DNA of 45,857 nt from Lapidilactobacillus dextrinicus DSM 20335 (GTDB taxonomy: Bacteria; Bacillota; Bacilli; Lactobacillales; Lactobacillaceae). Below are positions 1-9,062 of the stretch, one piece after another (position 1 is the first letter of the stretch; each line of letters begins with the position of its first letter). The stretch spans positions 1 through 45,857 of the forward strand of contig NZ_AYYK01000013.1 in the NCBI RefSeq assembly GCF_001436095.1. Direction: 5' to 3'. The position numbers and the translations under genes were made by a program. The notes beneath the pieces are model-generated. The model worked only from the letters and a program-made list of their open reading frames with translations. It did not search any database and had not been told where the DNA came from.

Positions 1-159
1 TACTTTTTTCGAAAGTGCTTTTATATATCTGTATCAAATTATAACTTCAGTTCCAACAGTGGGGCTTTTTTAGAGCTATTCATATTGATTGACCCGGTTG
101 GATTTAACCCGTTAAGCTTAATTTAATAAGTCCATTTTAAGATAACGGAGTTGTGAAAG

Positions 160-690
160 ATGAAAAATATAGCTGTCACTTATCAGAGTCATTATGGGAC
201 TACCAAACGATACGCTCAATGGATTGCAGAAGCGTTAAAAGCAGATCTTTTTGAGAGCCAACAACTCACAGAAGCGCAATTAGCTAATTATGACCTCATT
301 ATCCACGGTGGTGGCTTATACGCTAGCTCAATTTTGGGGACGAAAATGTTACGCCAATATCCCAATCAGCACTACTTGTTATTTACAGTTGGATTAGCCA
401 ATCCCGAAACGACAGATTACAGCAAAATTTTAGCGCAGAATTTACCTGCAACATCACGGCAACCAGTCAAAGTTTTTCATTTTAGAGGCGGTATTAATTA
501 TCAAAAGTTAGCTAAGCGTCACTTACTGTTGATGAAATTAATGAAAAAGATGTCAATTGATCACAAACAACCTGAAGAATTAACGGCAGAGGATCAGGCC
601 TTTTTAGCGAGTTATGGTGGTCAAGTTGATTTTTGTGATCGCAAAAGTATTGCCCCGTTGCTTGAATTTGTGCAGCAAGATTATGCGTGA
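160..690 (+). CDS. Flavodoxin-domain protein (Flavodoxin_5/HemG-like)
   Basis: The 176-residue product begins with a beta-strand followed by the loop SHYGTTKRYAQ (residues about 10-20), the phosphate-binding loop of flavodoxin folds, and continues with the G-G-G-L-Y-A segment typical of the Flavodoxin_5 family. These cytoplasmic proteins bind FMN and act as electron carriers or as protoporphyrinogen-oxidase-like enzymes. No haem-synthesis gene is nearby, so an electron-transfer role is more likely here. The ATG start follows a GGAG ribosome-binding site. There is no signal peptide. The following GH1 gene lies 150 bases downstream and probably has its own promoter. Family assignment is firm; the substrate is unknown. 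Confidence 0.8.
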   Translation: MKNIAVTYQSHYGTTKRYAQWIAEALKADLFESQQLTEAQLANYDLIIHGGGLYASSILGTKMLRQYPNQHYLLFTVGLANPETTDYSKILAQNLPATSRQPVKVFHFRGGINYQKLAKRHLLLMKLMKKMSIDHKQPEELTAEDQAFLASYGGQVDFCDRKSIAPLLEFVQQDYA

Positions 691-755
691 TCTTTAACTA
701 AACCTTGATAATTTTTACTAGCGCAGTTTCACGAAAGTAACTTAAAATGTTAGAA

Positions 756-769
756 TGTAATTGCTTACA
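756..769. promoter_or_regulatory. Inverted repeat, possible operator of GH1 gene
   Basis: TGTAATTGCTTACA is a 5-4-5 inverted repeat (TGTAA/TTACA) in the 151-base gap before the GH1 gene. Its size and place fit an operator for a GntR- or LacI-type repressor. No regulator gene is adjacent, so the cognate factor is unknown. Confidence 0.35.
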
Positions 770-835
770 AAAATAAATTACAAATTATAGACTAAGGGTA
801 AAGTTGGTGTAAGCTAGCTATTTTGAAAGGACTGA

Positions 836-2290
<1,455 letters not shown>

Positions 2291-2313
2291 TCGTAATAAT
2301 GACAATAAGTTCG

Positions 2314-2343
2314 GACGTTGTGCAAATTGCGCAACGTCTTTTT
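2314..2343 (+). terminator. Rho-independent terminator of GH1 copy 1
   Basis: A 10-bp stem GACGTTGTGC / GCGCAACGTC (one G-U pair) with a 5-base loop is followed by a T run, 23 bases after the GH1 stop codon. Confidence 0.85.
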
Positions 2344-2521
2344 ATGAAGTTGTAAAGTATAGGGAGGATTTTTTGAATAACATGAGCATTAATCATATTT
2401 TCTGTGTAGACTTGAGCTTTTTGGTGTATTACTATTAATATGACAATAATAGTCAGTCAAGTATTTAGGAATATTGTCAACAGACTTAAATTTTAATTAA
2501 TGTAGAAATTGATTAAGCCAT

Positions 2522-2561
2522 AGGAGGACAGGATTGCGTATTTTATAGTGCAATCAGATTT
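2522..2561 (+). promoter_or_regulatory. Ribosome-binding site separated from ATG by a hairpin
   Basis: A perfect AGGAGG (2522-2527) lies 34 bases before the ATG at 2562, too far for normal initiation. Between them GATTGC (2532-2537) can pair with GCAATC (2550-2555). Folding this hairpin leaves 4 + 6 = 10 unpaired bases between AGGAGG and ATG. No in-frame start codon lies nearer to the AGGAGG. Structure-assisted initiation of this type is known from phage T4 gene 38. Confidence 0.5.
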
Positions 2562-3602
2562 ATGAAAAAAAATTTAGATTTAATTATCGCGGCGGTTATT
2601 GTGGCTTTGGCCGCAGTTTTTGGTGTTGCCTATCGCGTTCATCAAAATAATGCGGTTGCTGCGCAAAATACTTATTTAACTCAGGTGAACCAGCAAATAA
2701 AGACAGTTAACAGGTCCGTTGAACAAATGAAGACTAAGAAAAGTGATGCTGACAAGTTAACCAAGTTAAAAAAACTTGAGCAAGATTATAAAAAATATCA
2801 GCAAAGTGAACATCATGATTCTCGACTAACAAATGCCTATCAAAAGGCAATTAAAAAAGGGCAAACAATTTTTGTAAAGCAAAATCAGCAACAATTAAAA
2901 GAAAATACTAGTCATGATTTAAGTAAAGAAACGCAGAAATCACTACAAAAAAAGATTGGGCATTTAAAGACTTTACGTAAAACAATTAAGACACAAGGTC
3001 AAGTTGTCTATGATCATGATCGATTACAGACCAACTTAGCGACAATTGACCAGCTGCTGAAAACTTATAAAAATAAATTAACAGCGCTAGACAAACAAGA
3101 AGATGCTGATAAAGAAGCAGAAGAAGCGGCTCAAGCAGCTACTGCTGAAGCAAATCGACAAGCAGAAATTGCCGCTGCTCAAGAACAGGCAACTGCAGCC
3201 GCTAATGCTCAAGCTAGTGAACTTGACACCACAAGCAGTGTTACTACTGATGATACTAGCAGCAGTAGTAACAGTAGTACAACTACTAGTAGCACTGATG
3301 ACTATACCAGCTCTAGCTTGACGACGCCTAGTTACAGTCAAATAAGTAGCAGTCAGACTTATGGTCAATCAAATACTACTGGTAGTAGCGGTCAAAGCTA
3401 TACTACTGGTGGGAATTATGGCTATAGTAGTGGTACCACAGGTGCAACTTCTTCAAGCACAAGTTCTCAATCTAGTTACAATTCAACTACTGATCAAACT
3501 AATACAAGCAGTACAACACCAGCAACACAAGATGACACCACTACGAGTACTTCAAGTAGTAGTACTTATCAACAAAATGGTACAGGTAATAGTAGCTACT
3601 AA
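2562..3602 (+). CDS. Membrane-anchored coiled-coil, Ser/Thr-rich surface protein
   Basis: The function is not recognised. The 346-residue product starts MKKNLD and has one hydrophobic segment (about residues 6-25) with no clear cleavage site, so it is probably an N-terminal membrane anchor with the rest outside the cell. Residues about 35-190 are Lys/Gln/Leu-rich with heptad-like spacing (coiled coil), then an Ala/Glu-rich stretch (about 180-215), then about 130 residues of nearly pure Ser/Thr/Tyr/Gly/Gln low complexity to the C-terminus. There is no LPxTG motif. Similar proteins in lactobacilli are annotated as hypothetical extracellular proteins. The gene is monocistronic with its own terminator. 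The start ATG depends on the hairpin-separated ribosome-binding site noted just upstream. Confidence 0.7.
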   Translation: MKKNLDLIIAAVIVALAAVFGVAYRVHQNNAVAAQNTYLTQVNQQIKTVNRSVEQMKTKKSDADKLTKLKKLEQDYKKYQQSEHHDSRLTNAYQKAIKKGQTIFVKQNQQQLKENTSHDLSKETQKSLQKKIGHLKTLRKTIKTQGQVVYDHDRLQTNLATIDQLLKTYKNKLTALDKQEDADKEAEEAAQAATAEANRQAEIAAAQEQATAAANAQASELDTTSSVTTDDTSSSSNSSTTTSSTDDYTSSSLTTPSYSQISSSQTYGQSNTTGSSGQSYTTGGNYGYSSGTTGATSSSTSSQSSYNSTTDQTNTSSTTPATQDDTTTSTSSSSTYQQNGTGNSSY

Positions 3603-3610
3603 ACAAATTA

Positions 3611-3651
3611 AAAAAGTTTGAACAATCGAAATTGATTGCTCGAACTTTTTT
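3611..3651 (+). terminator. Rho-independent terminator
   Basis: The arms GTTTGAACAATC and GATTGCTCGAAC pair over 12 positions with one G-U and one mismatch, flanked by an A run and a T run, directly after the stop of the Ser/Thr-rich protein gene. Confidence 0.8.
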
Positions 3652-3702
3652 AACGTTGTTGTGAGCTTATGAGGGTACTTTATTATTAACAAAGGTTGGT
3701 AG

Positions 3703-3732
3703 TTGTACTAAGTAATACAAGTGGCCTATAAT
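3703..3732 (+). promoter_or_regulatory. Sigma-A promoter of VanZ-RDD gene
   Basis: TTGTAC, an 18-base spacer and a perfect TATAAT lie 33 bases before the start codon of the VanZ-RDD gene. Confidence 0.6.
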
Positions 3733-3764
3733 TTTCTTAGTTAAAGTAACTGGGGGGATAATTA

Positions 3765-4880
3765 ATGGGCGCTTATATTACACCGATCACAACGGCGATG
3801 GTTCTTTTTCCGTTTTTGGCAGCCTTAGCAGTCGTTCCTTATGCACTATATCAATATCGTAAGTATGGTTCGATTTCTAAGTTGAAATTGCTCGTGGTGT
3901 TTAGTTTTATTTTTTATTTATTATGTGCTTATTTTTTGATTATATTGCCGTTACCATCACGTTTAGCAGTGGCACAGCTAACGACACCACGTTATAATTT
4001 ATTACCTTTTACTGCGGCGCGTCAGTTCTTTAATACGACTGTCTTGAATCTAATGCAACCAAGTACTTATTTAGCGGCGATTCGACAACCTGGTTTTATT
4101 CAGCCGTTCTTTAATTTAGTTTTGACGGTGCCCTTTGGTTTATTTCTACGTTATATTTGGGGTGTTTCCTTTAAAAAAGTTGTTTTAGCTAGTTTTTGTT
4201 TATCATTATTTTTCGAGTTAACGCAATTAAGTGGTTTGTACTTTATTTATCCACGGTCTTATCGCTTATTTGATGTTGACGATTTGATCTTAAATACCTC
4301 TGGTGGTCTTGTGGGCTATTTAATTGAGCCAATATTTGTTAAAATTTTTCCAACAATTACTGAATTAAATCAAGAAGCTAGTAGTGAACGAGCCATTGCC
4401 AGTTTTTGGCGTCGGTTTTTAGCACTAGTGATCGATTTATTTCTTTTTAATCTTTTATTTAGTGGTGTTAATTTATTAATTCAAGAAGTTTCGCAGCGTA
4501 ATTATGGCTTTTATTTATTAGGTGTGTTGCTTTACTTTGTTTTAGTACCATATTTTAATCAGGGGGCGACCATTGGTAAAAAGATCGTCAAGATTAAGGT
4601 AGTTGGCTTAAACGACCCGACGCTTAAATTAGGTAACTTATTATTACGCCAAGTTTTACTCTATGGGGTTGTTTTAGGAAATTTGAATTATTTGTTGCCA
4701 CAACTTTTGAAGTTGCTTACAACAGCCAATGGTCATCATGTTGCTTTTTACTTCACGTTAATTGCTTTTTCAGCGGGCTTTTTAGTTTTGTGCGGCTTAA
4801 ACGTCGTCGTACTTCTGTTTAAGAAGAATAGTCGTATGTTTTATGAGCGTTTGACTAAAACCAAAGAAATTGGTTACTAG
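3765..4880 (+). CDS. VanZ-like / RDD-domain membrane protein
   Basis: The 371-residue polytopic membrane protein has two parts. Residues about 1-190 form a VanZ-like domain with several hydrophobic helices and the typical F-F-E-L-T-Q-L / F-D-V-D-D-L-I-L-N-T-S-G-G segment. Residues about 210-355 form an RDD domain, recognisable by F-W-R-R-F-L-A-L-V-I-D at its start and G-K-K-I-V-K-I-K-V in the middle. VanZ-RDD fusions are common in lactobacilli; VanZ relatives are linked to low-level glycopeptide tolerance in enterococci, but no function is proven for this fusion. The ATG follows GGGGGGA. No vancomycin-resistance enzymes are nearby. Confidence 0.85.
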   Translation: MGAYITPITTAMVLFPFLAALAVVPYALYQYRKYGSISKLKLLVVFSFIFYLLCAYFLIILPLPSRLAVAQLTTPRYNLLPFTAARQFFNTTVLNLMQPSTYLAAIRQPGFIQPFFNLVLTVPFGLFLRYIWGVSFKKVVLASFCLSLFFELTQLSGLYFIYPRSYRLFDVDDLILNTSGGLVGYLIEPIFVKIFPTITELNQEASSERAIASFWRRFLALVIDLFLFNLLFSGVNLLIQEVSQRNYGFYLLGVLLYFVLVPYFNQGATIGKKIVKIKVVGLNDPTLKLGNLLLRQVLLYGVVLGNLNYLLPQLLKLLTTANGHHVAFYFTLIAFSAGFLVLCGLNVVVLLFKKNSRMFYERLTKTKEIGY

Positions 4881-4915
4881 ATATTATTGATCATCATGAG
4901 AATTGAGGGATAGTT

Positions 4916-5515
4916 TTGCCAGTAAAAACATTATATTTAATGCGTCATGGTCAAACGCGGTTCAATGAATTACACCGAATTCAAGGTGCTAGTGATTCGC
5001 CGCTAACCGCCTTAGGAATTGACCAGGCCAAACAGGCGCGTGCTTTTATTCAAGACGTGACTTTTGATCATGCCTATTGTTCCACGCAAGAGCGTGCCAG
5101 CGACACTTTAGAAATTGTCACCGAAAATCAAATATCCTACACGCGTTTAAAGGGCTTAAAAGAATATGACTTTGGCGTTTTTGAAGGTCAAAGTGAACAG
5201 CTCAATCCTAAAATTACCGGCGACAATGGTTATGGCGATTTCTTCGTGCAATTTGGTGGCGAATCTGCGGACCAAGTGGCCCAACGCATGGATCAAACGA
5301 TCACCGAAATTATGATGCAACCTGATAATCAGCAAGTGTTAATCGTTTCTCATGGTGGGGCAATTTTTAGTTTTGCCCGCTTGCATTTTGACGCCGCTGG
5401 AATTCTCGGCCATGGCTTTAAAAATCTATCGACGTTAATTTTTACATTTGATACTGAAACACAAGCGTTCACGTATCAAAAAGTGTTGACGTTGGCCTCG
5501 TTAACGAATAAATAG
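4916..5515 (+). CDS. Histidine phosphatase family protein (phosphoglycerate-mutase-like)
   Basis: The 199-residue cytoplasmic protein has the catalytic L-M-R-H-G-Q-T motif at residues 8-14 (His11 is the phospho-acceptor) and the second catalytic histidine in V-S-H-G-G-A (His146). A phosphatase acting on a small phosphorylated metabolite is more likely than a glycolytic mutase, because Lactobacillaceae carry a separate gpmA. The start is TTG, preceded by TTGAGGGA. It lies 35 bases after the VanZ-RDD gene and is probably co-transcribed with it. The exact substrate is unknown. Confidence 0.85.
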   Translation: MPVKTLYLMRHGQTRFNELHRIQGASDSPLTALGIDQAKQARAFIQDVTFDHAYCSTQERASDTLEIVTENQISYTRLKGLKEYDFGVFEGQSEQLNPKITGDNGYGDFFVQFGGESADQVAQRMDQTITEIMMQPDNQQVLIVSHGGAIFSFARLHFDAAGILGHGFKNLSTLIFTFDTETQAFTYQKVLTLASLTNK

Positions 5516-5626
5516 TCAACATCAGACCAATAACAAGTCATTAAGCCGATGGTGCGGCTCACGGATAATTCTAGGTGTGGTATCATAGTGACTAGTGAAA
5601 TAAAGGAAGATTTTTTGAGGTGATTT

Positions 5627-6598
5627 ATGAAGCCTAAATTAGACGATGTGGCGCTAGAGGCTGGGGTGTCTAAAACAACCGTATCAAGAGTATTAAACAA
5701 TCGCGGATACTTAAGTGAAAAAACCAAGCAGAAAGTTTATGCTGCTATGGAAAAATTAAATTATCATCCTAATGAAGTCGCTCGGCAATTGTTTGAAAAC
5801 CGGACGCATTTAATTGGTTTAATTTTTCCAACGACTGCCAATCCGTTTTTTGGTGAACTGATTGCTAAGATTGAAGAGAATTTGTTTTTAGCAGGATATA
5901 AAGCTTTAATTTGCAATAGTATGAACAGTCCGCAAAAAGAGCGCGAATACTTACAAATGTTGATTTCTAATCAGGTTGATGGGATTATTGTTGGCGCTCA
6001 TAATACTGGCATCAAAGAATATCAGACAGTCGGCTTACCAATTATTTCAATCGATCGTTTCCTAAGTGATCAAATTCCGATTATTAGCAGTGATAATTAT
6101 GAGGGCGGCCGACTAGCAACGGAGTATTTATTTGCCCACGGTGCGCGGCAGATTATTCATACTAATGGCCCGATTGAAAAGAATGCACCAACGATGTTGC
6201 GAAAAAAAGCTTATGAAGATGTCATGCAAGAACATCAAATGATGTCCAAAACTTATACAATCGATCTGAATATGACTGATGTTGAAAAAAATCAGCACAT
6301 TCAACAAATTTTTGCAGAAAATCCGGAAGTGGACGGCATCTTTGCCAGTAATGATCTTGATGCAATCAGCATTATGAATATGGCGAAAAAATTTAAGCGT
6401 CAAGTGCCACAAGAATTATTAGTCGTTGGCTATGATGGCACTCAGGTTATTCAAAATATTTACCCACAATTACCAACCGTGGTCCAACCAATCAATGAAA
6501 TGGCACTAAAGAGTGTGGAAATGCTACTAAAGTTACTTAAAGACGAGCCTGTTACTGGAAACGTCACTTTACCAGTTAGGTTATCAACTAGCCATTAA
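5627..6598 (+). CDS. LacI-family repressor of the fructan/DFA cluster
   Basis: The 323-residue protein begins with a LacI helix-turn-helix (about residues 4-25: D-D-V-A-L-E-A-G-V-S-K-T-T-V-S-R-V-L-N) and the hinge segment Y-H-P-N-E-V-A-R-Q-L, followed by a periplasmic-binding-protein-like sugar-sensing domain ending in the usual dimer segment. It resembles ScrR-type regulators of sucrose and fructan genes. The gene sits at the edge of the fructokinase/symporter/GH32/GH91 cluster, whose divergent promoter region holds an 18-bp palindrome with the central CCGG common in LacI-family operators. That palindrome is the likely target. Its effector may be sucrose, fructose-6-phosphate or a fructo-oligosaccharide. 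Its terminator overlaps the stop codon. Confidence 0.88.
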   Translation: MKPKLDDVALEAGVSKTTVSRVLNNRGYLSEKTKQKVYAAMEKLNYHPNEVARQLFENRTHLIGLIFPTTANPFFGELIAKIEENLFLAGYKALICNSMNSPQKEREYLQMLISNQVDGIIVGAHNTGIKEYQTVGLPIISIDRFLSDQIPIISSDNYEGGRLATEYLFAHGARQIIHTNGPIEKNAPTMLRKKAYEDVMQEHQMMSKTYTIDLNMTDVEKNQHIQQIFAENPEVDGIFASNDLDAISIMNMAKKFKRQVPQELLVVGYDGTQVIQNIYPQLPTVVQPINEMALKSVEMLLKLLKDEPVTGNVTLPVRLSTSH

Positions 6599-6642
6599 CC
6601 ATATAAAAAGTCACTGAAATTTCAGTGACTTTTTATATGGTT
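6597..6642. terminator. Perfect 46-bp palindrome, bidirectional terminator
   Basis: Two 23-base arms are exact reverse complements with no unpaired centre (TCACTGAAA/TTTCAGTGA at the middle), and each has a run of five A/T in the arm. The palindrome starts inside the stop codon of the lacI-type gene and serves the convergent fructokinase gene as well. Confidence 0.9.
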
Positions 6643-6666
6643 AAATTTAATTTTTAACGTCAAATA

Positions 6667-7539
6667 TTAGCTATGATAAGCCTTCAAAGCTAAGGCAAAA
6701 TTACCTAATGTTGCGGAACCATTATTAGCCATTAAGGGCATCGTTAAATAATGTTCTAAGTCAGGAACATCAACATAATTGTTGAGTAAGCTGGCAAAAT
6801 CGCGGCGAATTTTTGCTAAGAAGGTTTCGTTAACGACGCCACCCCCAAAAACAATTTTATTAGGGCGGAGTGTAAGGGTGGTTTGGATCGCAGCTTGAGC
6901 AACATAATAACTCATAATATCCCAGACGGGGTCATCTGCAGCGACATCTTGGCCCTTATGGCCAGTGCGTGCTTCAAAAGTAGGACCGGCAACTAGCCCT
7001 TCCAAACAGTCACCATGGTAAGGACAAATACCTTTGAAATCCAGATCATCAGGATGACGTTTTAAATAGACATGCCCCATTTCAGGATGGCCTTGTGTTT
7101 CTAAGAATTGGCCATTTACGACAATACCTGCGCCAACACCAGTGCCGATTGTGTAGTAAACTAGCGAGTTAAGATGTTCATTAGCCAAAGTAGCCATGGT
7201 GTACTCACCATACGCAGAACCGTTAACATCAGTTGTCCAGGTCATTGGACAATCAAATTCAGCTTTCATTCTTCCCAGAAAATCTACATCGTGCCAACCT
7301 TTTTTAGGAGTGTTGGTGATATAACCGTATTTTTTTGAGTTGGTGCGAATCTCGATAGGGCCAAAAGTGGCGATTCCTAAGCCATCTAAGTGAAATTGCT
7401 TAAAATAATCAATCGCCTTGCCCAGAGTTTCCTCAGGGGTAGTCGTGGGAAATTGAATCTGATCTTTAATACGGAAATCCTCATCACCAACGGCACAAAC
7501 AAATTTAGTACCGCCTGCTTCAATACTGCCAAATAACAT
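6667..7539 (-). CDS. scrK: Fructokinase, ROK family
   Basis: The 290-residue ROK kinase converts ATP and D-fructose to fructose-6-phosphate in the cytoplasm. The ATP-binding loop is near the N-terminus (F-G-S-I-E-A-G-G-T-K), and the sugar-binding G-H-P-E-M-G-H is followed by the zinc-binding signature H-P-D-D-x-x-F-x-G-x-C-P-Y-H-G-D-C-L-E-G-L, diagnostic for ScrK/GmuE-type fructokinases. ATG at 7539 is preferred over the adjoining TTG (7542) because AGGAGG lies 9 bases before it. It is the second gene of an operon with the upstream symporter (36-base gap) and would phosphorylate the fructose released by GH32. Confidence 0.9.
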   Translation of the reverse strand: MLFGSIEAGGTKFVCAVGDEDFRIKDQIQFPTTTPEETLGKAIDYFKQFHLDGLGIATFGPIEIRTNSKKYGYITNTPKKGWHDVDFLGRMKAEFDCPMTWTTDVNGSAYGEYTMATLANEHLNSLVYYTIGTGVGAGIVVNGQFLETQGHPEMGHVYLKRHPDDLDFKGICPYHGDCLEGLVAGPTFEARTGHKGQDVAADDPVWDIMSYYVAQAAIQTTLTLRPNKIVFGGGVVNETFLAKIRRDFASLLNNYVDVPDLEHYLTMPLMANNGSATLGNFALALKAYHS

Positions 7540-7575
7540 CAATAAAATCCTCCTAATTGTTTAAAATAAATAAAG

Positions 7576-8859
7576 TTAATTGAGATTAAGTGCTTCACCA
7601 TGGACATCTTCGTCATCTTTTTTGAGTAGGAAGAAGGCGCAGATCGTGGCAATGAGGACAACTCCGGAAATAACGCGGAAAGTGGTGCTGTACCCAAAGG
7701 TATCACGGAATAGACCTAATGGTGTTGATAGAATGACTTGACCGATTTGTGCGGCAGCTTGAAAGCCAACCATGTATAGCGTTGCTGAAAGCCGTGTGTC
7801 AAAGTGTAACGTAAAATATCTGAAAATCGGTAACATGAACAGTGGCACTTCAATAGAATGCAACATTTTGATTAGTGAGACTGCTACTGGATTATGGACA
7901 AGACCACAACCGCCAATCCGAATCGCCATAACTAACATACCTAATATTAATGTTTTGCGGACACCAATTTTACGCATTAAAAGTGGAATAATTCCCATCA
8001 TCACCGCTTCAAAGAAAACCTGAATTGAATTTAGCGTTCCGTACATATGTTGGCCTAAAGCTGGCGTGGTGAATAATTGGGTGTAAAATTCTGGAAACAT
8101 CTGTTGATCAAAGACAGTATAAAAAGTCCAAGTAAACATTGTTAGAAAAATCATCACCCAAGGCTCAGGCAATTTAGCGACTGCTAACATATCTTTAACT
8201 GTTGGGATTGAACTTGTTTTTGGCATATCCATAGTTGAAGCTGAATCAGCAACGATTGATTGGTCATCCGATTTGGAAAAAATAAGATCAAGTAAGAATA
8301 ATAACCCTAAAATTGAGCCACTCCAGAAATTTAATAATGGATTAATAACAAATAAGAAGCCAGCTACTAATGCTGCTAAAGCGTAACCCAACGAAGCCCA
8401 AGCACGTGCTTGACCATACTCAAAGTGGAATTTGCGGCTTGCTTTTTCAGCATAAGTTTCAGTTAAAGGTGCTGTTGCTAAAAATGCAGTTGGTAAATAA
8501 AGGGCGCCAATAATAATACCTAAAATAAAATGATTTTGCAGTAATGGGGCGTAGATCCAGGTAAAGAATGGACCAACTAGACTGGCTAAAACACCACAAA
8601 AAATTAATAATGAACGTTTAAGCCCCAGTTTGTCCTGAACGGCGCCGTAGACAAACATTAAGATTAAAGTAGTTGCAGAATTAGCTGCATAAATTGTGCC
8701 CACTGCACCACCGGAAAGACCTAAACCGCTTTTGGTAGAAGTTAGCCATAATTGGAAAAATGACCACCAGATTGCTTGACAAGCGAAGAAGAGAAAGATA
8801 GACGATGAGCTATGCAAATAGCCGGGATTATGAAAATCTTTAACGTATGACTTAATCAC
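7576..8859 (-). CDS. Oligosaccharide:H+ symporter (MFS, LacY/CscB family)
   Basis: The 427-residue protein has 12 predicted membrane helices and the features of the oligosaccharide:H+ symporter branch of the MFS: F-x-x-F-F-x-x-Q-A-I-W-W-S-F in helix 1, a D-K-L-G-L-K-R-S loop between helices 2 and 3, and R-A-W-A-S-L-G-Y-A after helix 4, as in LacY and the sucrose carrier CscB. It imports an unmodified di- or trisaccharide with a proton. Encoded with fructokinase and opposite GH32-GH91, its likely cargo is sucrose, inulobiose or a difructose anhydride. Because uptake is not by PTS, the sugar arrives unphosphorylated, which fits the need for a free-fructose kinase. Confidence 0.85.
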   Translation of the reverse strand: MIKSYVKDFHNPGYLHSSSSIFLFFACQAIWWSFFQLWLTSTKSGLGLSGGAVGTIYAANSATTLILMFVYGAVQDKLGLKRSLLIFCGVLASLVGPFFTWIYAPLLQNHFILGIIIGALYLPTAFLATAPLTETYAEKASRKFHFEYGQARAWASLGYALAALVAGFLFVINPLLNFWSGSILGLLFLLDLIFSKSDDQSIVADSASTMDMPKTSSIPTVKDMLAVAKLPEPWVMIFLTMFTWTFYTVFDQQMFPEFYTQLFTTPALGQHMYGTLNSIQVFFEAVMMGIIPLLMRKIGVRKTLILGMLVMAIRIGGCGLVHNPVAVSLIKMLHSIEVPLFMLPIFRYFTLHFDTRLSATLYMVGFQAAAQIGQVILSTPLGLFRDTFGYSTTFRVISGVVLIATICAFFLLKKDDEDVHGEALNLN

Positions 8860-8903
8860 AATGAAACCTCCAAAATTTTATTTAAATAATTGCTAGCATT
8901 ATT

Positions 8904-8917
8904 TGAAAACGATTTCT
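8904..8917. promoter_or_regulatory. Catabolite-responsive element (cre)
   Basis: TGAAAACGATTTCT fits the CcpA-binding consensus (WTGNAANCGNWNNCW). It lies immediately downstream of the -10 element of the symporter promoter, where bound CcpA would block transcription during growth on preferred sugars. Confidence 0.6.
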
Positions 8918-8945
8918 ATTATAATCCGTTTTCATTTTATGTCAA
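8918..8945 (-). promoter_or_regulatory. Promoter of symporter-fructokinase operon
   Basis: On the minus strand a consensus TTGACA (8940-8945) and TATAAT (8918-8923) are 16 bases apart. The -35 element is the left half of the palindromic operator. Confidence 0.7.
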
Positions 8946-8956
8946 CCGGTTGACAT
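8939..8956. promoter_or_regulatory. LacI-type operator, perfect 18-bp palindrome
   Basis: ATGTCAACCGGTTGACAT is a perfect palindrome with a CCGG centre, as expected for a LacI-family dimer. Each half contains the -35 hexamer TTGACA of one of the two divergent promoters, so one bound repressor could silence both operons. Confidence 0.75.
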
Positions 8957-8978
8957 CATAAAAAATATATAATATACT
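8950..8978 (+). promoter_or_regulatory. Promoter of GH32-GH91 operon
   Basis: TTGACA (8950-8955, right half of the palindrome), a 17-base spacer and TATACT (8973-8978) precede the GH32 gene by about 85 bases. Confidence 0.7.
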
Positions 8979-9062
8979 TCAATCGTCTCATAGGGAGCGC
9001 TTTCTTAAAGAGATTAATCTTAATGATTAAAATAGTTAACCTACACTAGGGAGGAATTAAAG

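Noticed and set aside
3087-3368. Minus-strand frame in the Ser/Thr-rich gene
   Set aside because: It mirrors the low-complexity codons of the plus-strand gene and has no start signals. The two plus-strand overlapping frames there are explained the same way.
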